Virus record (IMG/VR): IMGVR_UViG_3300049855_000609
Location: 28,564-92,563 of that record
DNA: 64,000 nt
Strand: one strand, 5' to 3'
DNA from: a virus
In this document: one piece after another, positions 45,629 to 53,203 of the stretch
How the letters are laid out: each line of letters starts with the position of its first letter
Position numbering within the stretch: position 1 is the stretch's first letter
The notes under the pieces: model-generated
What the model was told of the DNA's origin: nothing
Seen by the model: the letters and a program-made list of their open reading frames with translations, nothing else
Database searches by the model: none
Translations under genes and position numbers: made by a program

Positions 45629-45646
45629 GTGATAAAATCAGGTTTG

Positions 45647-46189
45647 TTATCCTCCCATTTCCATTCTGAGGTCTTCAGCTTCCCTGGCCAGCTGTTCCAT
45701 GGTCAGCTCAGCAGCTTTTTGGGCCACTTTCTGCATGGAATCTTTTTTGGGTGCTTCCTTTACCACCGGTGCAGTGGGTTTCAGGGAAACAGCACCAGGA
45801 AAGGTGTTCACCAGTTTACGGAGTTTCTCCGTAGATTTCCTGGTATAGTTGTCTCCCTTGTTAAAATGCTTCAGGGCAGCATCTCCATATTTTTCAATGG
45901 CAGCCTGGATGAACTGCTTGCACTGCTTGTGAGGCCATGTGGAGGCATCTACACCGGACTTGGTCTTCTCCGGCATCAGATAGATGAGGAAATCCCCTTC
46001 CGGCAACACAGACTCGTTTACCGTGAAGGCATTCTTGGAGGTCCTCTCTACAGCAGTCATGCCGTCATAGGATACACCGTTGTCATCCATGTCATTTTTG
46101 AGGTCTCCCCAGGTTTTGGCAGAGGACGGGAAAGTTACCTTTCTGTTATTCCCTCCCGTAGAGAATACAGTTACATTACGTTGTGCCAT
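45647..46189 (-). CDS. Ubiquitin-like modifier with C-terminal Gly-Gly
   Basis: The protein has 180 residues from ATG 46189. Residues 1-78 have beta-grasp character: RNVTVFSTGG and KVTFPSSA strands, a helix KTWGDLKNDMDDNG, then strands MTAVERTSKNAFTVN and GDFLIYLMPEK. A region with Cys90 and a Lys/Ala-rich helical segment (residues 85-170) follows. The last residues read RMEMGG and then TAA, so the chain ends exactly in Gly-Gly, as mature ubiquitin-like proteins do and without needing processing. Directly downstream lie E2-like, JAB and E1-like genes. The long linker before the Gly-Gly is unusual; most modifiers end soon after the beta-grasp fold. A strong terminator follows the gene, suggesting high expression. 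Confidence 0.82.
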   Translation of the reverse strand: MAQRNVTVFSTGGNNRKVTFPSSAKTWGDLKNDMDDNGVSYDGMTAVERTSKNAFTVNESVLPEGDFLIYLMPEKTKSGVDASTWPHKQCKQFIQAAIEKYGDAALKHFNKGDNYTRKSTEKLRKLVNTFPGAVSLKPTAPVVKEAPKKDSMQKVAQKAAELTMEQLAREAEDLRMEMGG

Positions 46190-46222
46190 GGGCAAATAAA
46201 ATTTAGTGATTATAAAAATGGA

Positions 46223-47176
46223 TCAGATCGATTGGAGAAACTCCATAAGCAGGGCTTTATCTGTCTTGTACAGCTGTGCAGGATCTTTACCGGGCAGAGT
46301 GAGTATCTCTGTGGGATGGATGGCTGATAGGTCTTGGTGGACCCTGAGTGCAGCCTTGATCCCGGCTTCATCTCCGTCAAAGAGGATCTTCCAGGTCTTG
46401 AACCCCATAAGCGGGGTCAGCAGGTCTGTATGAGGGATCATACCCTCATTCTGGAACCAGATCACACTGTGGACACCGAGGTTTCTGAGTACCCGGCAGT
46501 CCTTGTAGGACTTGGTGATGACCAGGACCTCTCCGTACTCCTCTATGTTAGTAATATTTCCGATGTCATCCTGTGTGCAGTTGGTCAGAAACCGGTGATC
46601 CCTGTTTGTGGGCCGGTATACTTTGGTGTGGACACCGAATTCGGTATAAGCATAGCATATGTCCACCGGCCTCACTACTATAAAGGTCTTCAGCTTCCGG
46701 CTGAAGAACTTATACCATACCAAGGCAAATACCCTGTCTTCCATGAGCTGTGCGGTGGTGATGTCATACTTCCCCCAGTATTCGATATCCCGGGGTTCCC
46801 AGAGCCTGGTCCTGAAAGTAATAGGATGGGACTGTGCCTTTTCTTTTTCCGTGGGGATAACAACAGGGAACTGCTGTCCCCGGAAGCTATCTGAGATCAG
46901 CTTCAGTGTCTTGTCAAAGGGGAGATGTCCGTATTTACGGCTTACCATGTCAAAACAGTCTAAAGGCTTTCTCAGGAAGGCAAAGTCCTTGAACATCAGC
47001 TTGCCGCCTACCCATTCAAAGAAACAACCAGGGTGTTTGTCTTCCCTGATCGGGGAGTACACCTTCTCATAGCAGACTATGGGATAGCCGGTGACCAGCT
47101 TCTCCAGGATCAGCTCCTGGGGGATGGTATCCAGTATCTCCTGCTTGCTTAGGGAGGATTCTTCGTATGAGTACAT
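46223..47176 (-). CDS. dnaG: DnaG-type primase with TOPRIM domain
   Basis: The protein has 317 residues, much shorter than bacterial DnaG. The N-terminal part has YSPIREDKHPGCFFEWVGGKLMFKDFA (residues 40-66), the primase P-x-R-x-D-x-x-P-S-F region without the zinc-binding CHC2 cysteines. The TOPRIM core follows: EEYGEVLVITKSYKDCRVLRNLG (Glu at 216, with Lys222 where the usual E-G-x-x-D lies), ILFDGDEAG (Asp267, Asp269) and GKDPAQL. It would lay RNA primers at the phage fork together with the DnaB-like helicase. The domain set matches crAss-like phage primases. The E-x-x-[KR] variant at the first motif is slightly unusual. Confidence 0.88.
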   Translation of the reverse strand: MYSYEESSLSKQEILDTIPQELILEKLVTGYPIVCYEKVYSPIREDKHPGCFFEWVGGKLMFKDFAFLRKPLDCFDMVSRKYGHLPFDKTLKLISDSFRGQQFPVVIPTEKEKAQSHPITFRTRLWEPRDIEYWGKYDITTAQLMEDRVFALVWYKFFSRKLKTFIVVRPVDICYAYTEFGVHTKVYRPTNRDHRFLTNCTQDDIGNITNIEEYGEVLVITKSYKDCRVLRNLGVHSVIWFQNEGMIPHTDLLTPLMGFKTWKILFDGDEAGIKAALRVHQDLSAIHPTEILTLPGKDPAQLYKTDKALLMEFLQSI

Positions 47177-47192
47177 GACAGCAGTTTAATGG

Positions 47193-47221
47193 AAGAGGCC
47201 CCAATGCTATCAGGGCCTCTT
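47193..47221 (-). terminator. Hairpin behind the 251-residue SSB-like gene
   Basis: A 9-bp perfect stem (AAGAGGCCC / GGGCCTCTT) with an 11-base loop lies between the SSB-like gene stop and the primase start. The U-tract on the - strand is weak (TTCCATT), so it probably attenuates rather than ends transcription. Confidence 0.7.
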
Positions 47222-47233
47222 TCCGGTTAAAAA

Positions 47234-47989
47234 TTATTCTGTTACTGCGACTTCCCACGGAAAATCACCTGTGGACTCCGGATTGGCTGTGGTAGTAGCC
47301 ACTGCCTCTTCTCCGTCACTCTGCAGTTTGGCATAGTTGGAGTTCATGTACCACCCTGTCCGGGTGAACAGGTGCATGTTGCCGGCATCATCCTTGTACA
47401 TCAATGCCCGGGATTCCTTGTTATCGGGGTTCTCGGACTTGATCTCATTCCATTTACCTATTGCCTCCATGGCCTTGCAGATCCATTTACCCTGCTTTAC
47501 CTTTCCGGGTACCTGGAGGTAAGTCCTGGTACTCTCTCCGGAGGGTTGCCACTGGTATTCCATGAAGATGTCCAATGGGATCTCAGCATGGTTAGGTGGT
47601 ATCAGCGCAGTGATGAGGTCACAATACTGCTTGAAGCTGGTGATCTCCCTGCTCAGCGCTTTTTTGATGTCCTCTTCGGACACATAGCACTTTACAATGG
47701 ACACCACCCAGGCACTCAGTTCGGCATAAGCCTTGGCAAAAGCTTCCGGGGCTTCACTTTCATCTGTTACTTCCCTGCCTTCCACGAACACCTTGTTCAC
47801 CGGGAACTTCCGGCAACTGACATCTCTTCCATTGATGTCAAATACTACATCCAGAGCCTGCATAGCTGCTCCTTCTTTTCCTCCTTTGTCGGTGTACTCA
47901 AACTTTTTCAGCTTTGCAGCACCCGCGTTTAATCCAAAGTGATAAGGCGAGGATTTCACCTCATCACTGGCATAGCCATATCCTGACAT
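47234..47989 (-). CDS. Candidate single-stranded DNA-binding protein
   Basis: The protein has 251 residues. The N-terminal half is strand rich (KLKKFEYTDKGG, MQALDVVFDINGRDVSCRKFPVNKVFVEGREV). The second half contains YQWQPSGESTRTYLQVPGKVKQGKWICKAM and TGWYMNSNYAKL. The C-terminus is acidic and ends GDFPWEVAVTE, reminiscent of the acidic, Phe-containing tails by which SSBs bind replication partners. It sits directly before the primase gene and is followed by a strong hairpin, as expected for an abundant protein. The assignment is by position and tail type. No OB-fold motif can be proved by eye. Confidence 0.5.
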   Translation of the reverse strand: MSGYGYASDEVKSSPYHFGLNAGAAKLKKFEYTDKGGKEGAAMQALDVVFDINGRDVSCRKFPVNKVFVEGREVTDESEAPEAFAKAYAELSAWVVSIVKCYVSEEDIKKALSREITSFKQYCDLITALIPPNHAEIPLDIFMEYQWQPSGESTRTYLQVPGKVKQGKWICKAMEAIGKWNEIKSENPDNKESRALMYKDDAGNMHLFTRTGWYMNSNYAKLQSDGEEAVATTTANPESTGDFPWEVAVTE

Positions 47990-48011
47990 AATTGTAGATC
48001 GGTTTTAGTGA

Positions 48012-48299
48012 TTAAATATTGTTTTCTGATAGGGGGGCTTCAGTTACCCGGGTAGCTTTGGTTGGAGGAGCCACAGTGCCGTCAAAATCATCTACCAGCT
48101 CGAAGCCATCTTCGATCTCCTTGGCTGTCTTACGGCCTTTGAGTTGTGGGTTCTGGAAGATCTTCTTCACTTCCTTCATTTTGAGGCCATACTTCTCAGC
48201 GATAGCTTTTCTGTCTAAACCTGCTTTCAGGTCCAGGAGGATTCCGTTCACGGTTACTTTTACCTTTTCCGTGGTTGTTGGTGTTGTTACTGTTGACAT
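48012..48299 (-). CDS. Small helix-turn-helix-like protein
   Basis: The protein has 95 residues. Residues 28-60 (GLDRKAIAEKYGLKMKEVKKIFQNPQLKGRKTAKE) read as a helix-turn-helix with a basic recognition helix, as in small phage regulators or adaptor proteins. The flanks are Thr/Pro-rich and flexible. It lies between the Sak4-like ATPase and the SSB candidate. DNA binding is inferred from the pattern only. Confidence 0.55.
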   Translation of the reverse strand: MSTVTTPTTTEKVKVTVNGILLDLKAGLDRKAIAEKYGLKMKEVKKIFQNPQLKGRKTAKEIEDGFELVDDFDGTVAPPTKATRVTEAPLSENNI

Positions 48300-48361
48300 G
48301 ATGTCTTTACAATTTAAGAATTAAAATAATAACTTATAGCGCTTTTCAGCTTCGCCTCTTC

Positions 48362-49093
48362 CTATTGTCCTTCGTAATACTTTTTGATGTCTGCTACCAG
48401 CACCCCTAAATCGTTGGGGATGGTTATTGGCAGCATACCCGGGGCTGATTTGGCTCCGGGAGTCTCTCCATCGTCATTGGTCACAAAATACCTTTCCACC
48501 TTTTTATCGGCACCGGTTCCTGTTACCCTGGATTTTCCCACCAGGGTAATGTCAAACTTGCCACCGGGAGTCAGGTATTCATCCACCATCTTGCCGGTGG
48601 TCTTCATCTGGTACTCCATCCTGGTCTCATCCACACCGGTTTTTACTGTTTGGTAGTGGGCCAGAACAATAACATTCTTGTTGTCGATCTTCTCCAGGGT
48701 CTTGAATATGGCCCCGATGTCATAACCGATCTTTTTGGGTGCATCCCAGCCCTGTTTGAGGGCATTGTCCATGAACCAGTCCTGCATGATGTAGTTGAAG
48801 TCATCCAGCACGATATTCTCTATCGTGGGATGTACAGCCAGCAGGGACAACACTTTGGTTATCTCCGCGGCATTGTTGGAGATGAATCTCCTGGCTTTGT
48901 TCAGAGATGCCGGATCTGAGTTCCTGGTGGATGGATACTGTTTTGCTGAGCCGGGAAACGGAAGCTCTTTGGAGGTTACAGTGATGAGGTAGGTCTTCTC
49001 CGGGTCTAACCCGACAATTCCCAGGGCCTCATTCTTACCTATGGAAGTGGATTTCCCGAATCCACTATGAGCTAAGACTAAAATTTTGGACAT
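48362..49093 (-). CDS. RecA-like ATPase, Sak4/AAA_24 type
   Basis: I start at MSKILVLAHSGFGKSTSIG (243 residues); an upstream in-frame extension overlaps the helicase gene by over 100 bases. The P-loop SGFGKST carries the key Lys14. IENIVLDDFNYI (about residue 95) is the Walker B strand, and NKNVIVLAHYQTVKTG is a sensor-like strand. The layout matches phage ATPases of the Sak4/AAA_24 group, which promote single-strand annealing recombination with SSB. A RecE-like exonuclease is encoded at 40.3 kb, so a two-component recombination system is plausible. The gene overlaps the DnaB-like gene by 29 bases. Confidence 0.8.
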   Translation of the reverse strand: MSKILVLAHSGFGKSTSIGKNEALGIVGLDPEKTYLITVTSKELPFPGSAKQYPSTRNSDPASLNKARRFISNNAAEITKVLSLLAVHPTIENIVLDDFNYIMQDWFMDNALKQGWDAPKKIGYDIGAIFKTLEKIDNKNVIVLAHYQTVKTGVDETRMEYQMKTTGKMVDEYLTPGGKFDITLVGKSRVTGTGADKKVERYFVTNDDGETPGAKSAPGMLPITIPNDLGVLVADIKKYYEGQ

Positions 49094-50090
49094 GTTGTTC
49101 AGCTTTTTTGTTATGAATGCTCTCGAATGTGTTCCTGTTTCCGAACATATTGGTCTGGATATGCCGCGGGCATTCTGTGTCACGGCTGTCTACCAGGTGT
49201 ATGCTTCTGTACTTCGGATACAGCAGTTTTCCTCCTTGTCCTACCAGGTTCAGGCCAAAGTGCTTGGCCAAATTGTACTTGTCGTCATTGGGGTTGAACA
49301 TCGTGATCAGGTAGTTGGCCTCTTCACTGATATTACCCGAATCCTTGACATCATCCCCATTCGGATACAGGCAGTCCTTCATGTACTTGATCCTTTCAAT
49401 GTTGGACATGCTCCTGTTCAAATGGACAATGTCCACGAAGATGAATTTACACCAGTTGCGGAGTTCCACCTGGTATTCCACCATCTTGTCCATGTTCTCT
49501 TTGAGAGTATACCCTCTTTCTTTATTCATCTTTCGAATGTGGTCTAAGATGACTATCAGGGTCTTGTCCGGATCATGGGGCTTATAGCCTACTATCCTGG
49601 CTCTCTCTTCCTTTTTCTTGTTCTCTCCTACATGAATGTACTTCTGCTCGATAAACTCCCCATGTTCCCTGGCATAGGAAAGCAAATAATTACGGATACC
49701 GGTGGGATTATCCCTCTGCTCTATGAAGTCCACTCTCCCTCTTTTCAGCTTGATCCCATTGTCATCATATTCTCCGAACAACGGGATTATCCTGTCTTCA
49801 TAGATCTTAAACAGGATCTCTCTGTGTTCATCCATCACCGGCACCAGTTCCTTGGTCTTGGGGTCTACCAGCTTCCCCATCAGGTAATCCGGCCCTATCT
49901 CATAGGTCTGGCCATTGTAGTGCCTGAATGCTGTCAGGTCATGGTCATGCCAGAAGAAGAAGCCGGCCAGCTTGAATTCCTTCTGTACCCGGTCAATCTC
50001 AAAGGAATAGTAGATCCAGTCCACATCCTTCTCCGGTGCCAGCACATAGGGTGACAGCAGAAAAGCAAAGTCTACCAGGGTGGTCTTACC
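49065..50090 (-). CDS. dnaB: DnaB-like replicative helicase, exon 2
   Basis: Exon 2 supplies 341 residues beginning GKTTLVDFAFLL, the second half of the P-loop. Downstream, DVDWIYYSFEIDRVQKEFKLA corresponds to the helicase strand and acidic H1a motif (Y-F-S-L-E-M in DnaB). CKFIFVDIVHLNRSM holds a Walker B-like Asp, and VKDSGNISEEANYLITMF matches the D-S-G-x-I-x-x-[DE]-A-D-x-V-[IL] motif H4. Joined to exon 1, the spliced protein has 387 residues, about the RecA-like C-terminal domain of DnaB without the N-terminal primase-binding domain. It should unwind DNA ahead of the phage polymerase. The reading frame is preserved only by precise removal of 824 intron bases. Confidence 0.85.
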   Translation of the reverse strand, partial: GKTTLVDFAFLLSPYVLAPEKDVDWIYYSFEIDRVQKEFKLAGFFFWHDHDLTAFRHYNGQTYEIGPDYLMGKLVDPKTKELVPVMDEHREILFKIYEDRIIPLFGEYDDNGIKLKRGRVDFIEQRDNPTGIRNYLLSYAREHGEFIEQKYIHVGENKKKEERARIVGYKPHDPDKTLIVILDHIRKMNKERGYTLKENMDKMVEYQVELRNWCKFIFVDIVHLNRSMSNIERIKYMKDCLYPNGDDVKDSGNISEEANYLITMFNPNDDKYNLAKHFGLNLVGQGGKLLYPKYRSIHLVDSRDTECPRHIQTNMFGNRNTFESIHNKKAEQHVQNFSLSS

Positions 50091-50914
50091 CAGTGTGTTA
50101 TCTTGCAAGCTCTTTATCCTGCAATTCTGTGGCTTCTTGTTAAGTTATTACCACAGCTCAGACTATATCATCAACTACTTTCATTGTAGTTGTTGGGCGC
50201 TCTTGTCAGCTTCATCACCGTTCTGGTGGTATGCTGTTAGTCGTTGAACCTTCTAAACATTCCTGTTTAGCTTGGCTGCTGATTGACCTCTCCAGGTTTT
50301 TCCAGCAATTCACCCAATTTTACAAGGTCAGTGTATTGTTGTTTAAAATACCACTTATATCCCTTCATTTGTTGGTAGATTCCTCTCAGTACCCTTTGTA
50401 CAGCACTTTTGTCAATACTATGTGCAGTACAGGCCTTTCTAATAGACTCATACTCCACAATTTCTCCTGTTGCAATGTGTACCCCTATTACTGCTTTTGC
50501 GCAATTAGGCTTTAACCCCTCCTGATACAGCCGCAGTCTTGTTTCTGACATCTTCTTTTTTGAAGCCTCAGATGGGGTATTGTTTATTACATCAGTAGTG
50601 ATATTAAACTCTGGTTTATACAAATTGACAAAGAACTGTTCTCGTACTACAAGATCCTCTGTAAACTCTAAGATGAATAGCTTAAAAGCTTTCATTCCAT
50701 GAATTATAGCTGATCCCTGCAGCCTCGAGTTTTGATGTTTGCCATGCTTCAACAAGCTAAAATGTTTGTCTCTTCTTCCTCCAATATTAGTGGAGCTTCC
50801 GATATACATCTGACCTGTTATTACATTTTTAATGGCATATACACCTTTGTTTTGAAAATCTACCATCTCGTAAAGGTAATACTAATAGCAGTACCAAACA
50901 AGTTTTCTTCTTTT
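50091..50914 (-). other. Group I intron in the P-loop of the DnaB-like gene
   Basis: The 824-base insert separates PKV from GKTT. On the - strand it carries the group I core signatures GGTTCAACGACTA (50238-50250, R element with one P7 strand) and GATATAGTC (50161-50169, S element with the other P7 strand), about 70 bases apart. It ends with G directly before exon 2, and exon 1 ends in T, as group I splicing requires. A GIY-YIG endonuclease gene occupies its 5' two thirds. Exact ends are inferred from the restored frame; the P1 pairing could not be fixed unambiguously. Confidence 0.88.
50267..50866 (-). CDS. GIY-YIG homing endonuclease (intron-encoded)
   Basis: The protein has 199 residues. 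GVYAIKN (8-14) and MYIGSSTN (20-27) are the two name-giving motifs, with Arg31 (GGRRDKH) and HSRLQG-type residues further on. The C-terminal part holds a NUMOD-like DNA-binding repeat (HIATGEIVEYESIRKACTAHSIDKSAVQRVLRG...GYKWYF). The enzyme would cut intronless copies of the helicase gene at the P-loop codon junction and so spread the intron. Its stop lies just before the group I core, which keeps coding and ribozyme sequence separate. Confidence 0.92.
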   Translation of the reverse strand: MVDFQNKGVYAIKNVITGQMYIGSSTNIGGRRDKHFSLLKHGKHQNSRLQGSAIIHGMKAFKLFILEFTEDLVVREQFFVNLYKPEFNITTDVINNTPSEASKKKMSETRLRLYQEGLKPNCAKAVIGVHIATGEIVEYESIRKACTAHSIDKSAVQRVLRGIYQQMKGYKWYFKQQYTDLVKLGELLEKPGEVNQQPS

Positions 50915-51052
50915 AACCTTGGGGGCAGCAGCTATACCATAGATGGAGGATTTCTGAATACCATTCAGGGCTGCTTCCAGCTCCGGGATACCCATAGGCA
51001 GTCCCACGGCTTTGCCCTGCTGGCCTCTTTGAAAGGCTGTCTTGAAATTCAT
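50915..51052 (-). CDS. dnaB: DnaB-like replicative helicase, exon 1
   Basis: Exon 1 has 46 codons, from MNFKTAFQRGQQGKAVGLPMGIPELEAALNG to GIAAAPKV, the first half of the P-loop. G-L-P-x-G-[IF]-P-x-L-x-x-x-L-x-G followed by a strand and A-A-x-P is how DnaB C-terminal domains begin. Without splicing, translation would run ten codons into the intron and stop. The ATG overlaps the stop of the upstream gene (TATGA). Confidence 0.85.
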
Positions 51053-51642
51053 AGGTCCTCCTCTTTAATAAGCCCTGACTGAAACCGGTTCTGTTCCGTG
51101 ATACCCTCCTTCTTGTTCCTCCTCGCGATCTCGATGTACTGTTCCAGCCTGGAGGATTTGGCTGAAGTCCCCGCTGCCCTGTTCATCTTGGAGATAAAAT
51201 ACTCCGCATTCTGCATGTAGGTAAGCCTTGCTGTGTCATACCTGAATTCCTCCAGGTACAGATCTGCGGCCTCCATTACTTCTTCCTTTCTCACATCGGG
51301 GTTGGCAGCAAAGAACTTCTTCATCTTCTCCACACAGCTACTGTAGGAACCACCTGCATTGGTCCTCAGTCCCATGAACAGCTCCCGGTAATCCTGGATC
51401 CAGCTCCAGGCATCTGTCGCGGTGACTCCTATGAACAGGGGGAGGTTCCACACCACCTCATTTCTCTGCTCATCCTCATAGGATCTGTCAATAATACGGC
51501 TGAAGTTGACCTGTTTCATGGTCTTCTCCGGGATGATGTCGGTTTTTATGTCAAAGAACAGCGCCAACAGGTACAGCAGACCTTCATCTGCCTCAATGTT
51601 GTGCCTCTCCAGGGTCTGAATGATCTCAGGATTGATCTGCAT
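51049..51642 (-). CDS. Replication-operon protein of unknown function
   Basis: I start at MQINPEIIQTLERHNIEADEGLLYLLALFFD (197 residues). A longer in-frame form would overlap the helicase gene by 100 bases. It is nearly all helical. Residues 70-100 (NLPLFIGVTATDAWSWIQDYRELFMGL) are aromatic rich, and the C-terminal third is basic (KMNRAAGTSAKSSRLEQYIEIARRNKKEG). Because it is translationally coupled to the DnaB-like gene, a helicase loader or primase adaptor role is an attractive guess. No motif proves it. Confidence 0.55.
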   Translation of the reverse strand: MQINPEIIQTLERHNIEADEGLLYLLALFFDIKTDIIPEKTMKQVNFSRIIDRSYEDEQRNEVVWNLPLFIGVTATDAWSWIQDYRELFMGLRTNAGGSYSSCVEKMKKFFAANPDVRKEEVMEAADLYLEEFRYDTARLTYMQNAEYFISKMNRAAGTSAKSSRLEQYIEIARRNKKEGITEQNRFQSGLIKEEDL

Positions 51643-51655
51643 TTCAGATAGGTTT

Positions 51656-52936
51656 TTAGAATGATAAATTCTGGTTTCCCGATACCAGATTTGAAAGCCT
51701 GATGAACCTGACCTTTTCCGGATCCAGGTTCTCCAATGCACTCTTGGCCCATTTCTCATCCACAGTATTTGCTACCGTCAAGATGACTATTCTGGCCTCA
51801 TGCCCTTTTCTGTACCTGATCAGCCTTCCTATTCTCTGTACCAGGTTTCTCTCCTTGCTTGTCAGCTGGACTACCAGGGCATTGTCCAGCTTCACGTTGA
51901 TGTCATGGCCCTCATTGATGCTCTTCACACAGGAAAGACGGTTTATCATCCCCCTTTTGAAGAGCTGAAAGCTGTGATCACTCTCGGAGTCACTGTGAAA
52001 GCTGTGCCTGCACAGGGCTTTGGCCTGCTCAATACTGCCACAGAATATCAGGGTCTTCTCCTCTGCAGGGAGGAGGTTCTCCAGGATAAACTCCGCGGCT
52101 TTCTTTTTGCTGGCCAGGTTGTAGATGAACCTCATCCTCTCCAGGATACGGAACTTCAGGGCAGTCTCATTCTGCACCGTTTTCACCGGGTTAAACATGA
52201 TCCGGTTGATGGTTTGGGTGAGATAATCATACTGCTTCTTCTCCGTGGTCATGAAGGGCTTTGCCTTACTGCCGGCTTTTACATACCTGACAGTATCATC
52301 GAGGTCCATCTCCACCACATACACCTTATAGGGAGATACCAGCCTCAGCTTGACAGCCATATCCAGTGGCAGCTCATATACCACCGGCAGTTCCCTGTCC
52401 CGCAGAAGCTCTTTTTTCAGTTTCTCTACAGGAGGGGTAGCCGTCAGGGCTATGCATCTCTCCACTTCATTTTGCTTGAAGAACTCCGCATTGGCTTCCG
52501 TGATATTGTGGGCCTCATCGAAGACCACCAGATCATAGTGCTGGTCTTTTATCTTGGCCATGGAAACATGGCAGGTCCTCTCCACATTTTTGGTGTAAAT
52601 TTTTGTGAGCTTCCACTTCTTGAACTCCTGTTTCCAGTTCTCATCGCGGAGCTTCTCCGTGGGTACACAGATCAGGATCCGGGCATCTTTTTTCATGGCC
52701 ACCTCTTTCTGGATGGCATTAATGGCTATCTTGGATTTCCCTACACCGGTGGCAGCTACTATCATACCCCAGCCACCCTCTACTTTCCAGTAGCTCAGGG
52801 CATCCTGCTGTATCTTGTCTTTGATCCCGGAGGCCATTTCATCTGTGAATTCTCCATTCATGGAGGAGATGAGGGTATCCAGAGCATCAGCATGATCTCT
52901 GAGATCCGGCTGTTGCATGTAATAATTGATGTCCAT
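51656..52936 (-). CDS. SF2 DEAH-type helicase
   Basis: The protein has 426 residues from ATG 52936. Motif I is AATGVGKS (Lys67), motif II is VVFDEAH (about 140), motif III is TATPP, and motif VI is QRIGRLIRYRKG. A second RecA-like domain holds TLIFCGSIEQAKALC and CVKSINEGHDI. The order matches the small SNF2/UvsW-like SF2 helicases found in the replication module of crAss-like phages. Expected functions are branch migration or origin-to-fork switching. It shares its start region with the stop of the small gene upstream (TAATG). Confidence 0.88.
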   Translation of the reverse strand: MDINYYMQQPDLRDHADALDTLISSMNGEFTDEMASGIKDKIQQDALSYWKVEGGWGMIVAATGVGKSKIAINAIQKEVAMKKDARILICVPTEKLRDENWKQEFKKWKLTKIYTKNVERTCHVSMAKIKDQHYDLVVFDEAHNITEANAEFFKQNEVERCIALTATPPVEKLKKELLRDRELPVVYELPLDMAVKLRLVSPYKVYVVEMDLDDTVRYVKAGSKAKPFMTTEKKQYDYLTQTINRIMFNPVKTVQNETALKFRILERMRFIYNLASKKKAAEFILENLLPAEEKTLIFCGSIEQAKALCRHSFHSDSESDHSFQLFKRGMINRLSCVKSINEGHDINVKLDNALVVQLTSKERNLVQRIGRLIRYRKGHEARIVILTVANTVDEKWAKSALENLDPEKVRFIRLSNLVSGNQNLSF

Positions 52937-53169
52937 TAGCAAATGTCTATTTTAACTGGTTTTATCATGTGTATGTATCCGATGATCTCCCCATATTTCT
53001 CGGGAAGACTGTTCTTCGCAACTGCAGTCAGATTCTCATCCGGGTGAATACTTCCTGCTACATAATAGTGAGGGAAAAATCCTTCTTTGGCTCCTTGTTC
53101 CACATGAAAGTCCTGGGGAGTTTTCTCAGTGACTATGCACACAGGACCAAAGTAAATGTGTTCGAACAT
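52936..53169 (-). CDS. Small protein of unknown function
   Basis: The protein has 77 residues (MFEHIYFGPVCIVTEKTPQDFHVEQGAKEGFFPHYYVAG...), His/Tyr/Phe rich and ending KIDIC. It is compact and beta-like. It is coupled by overlap to the SF2 helicase and lies 35 bases behind the DNA polymerase gene. It may be a small accessory of the replisome; no motif was recognised. Confidence 0.55.
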   Translation of the reverse strand: MFEHIYFGPVCIVTEKTPQDFHVEQGAKEGFFPHYYVAGSIHPDENLTAVAKNSLPEKYGEIIGYIHMIKPVKIDIC

Positions 53170-53203
53170 GGGGTATTAAATTTAAGAAAAAGTGATGAAT
53201 TAT

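Noticed and set aside
48031-48055. GGGGGGCTTCAG resembling the C-rich early element
   Set aside because: It lies inside the coding end of the 95-residue gene and lacks the CACGAATTTT half of the consensus.
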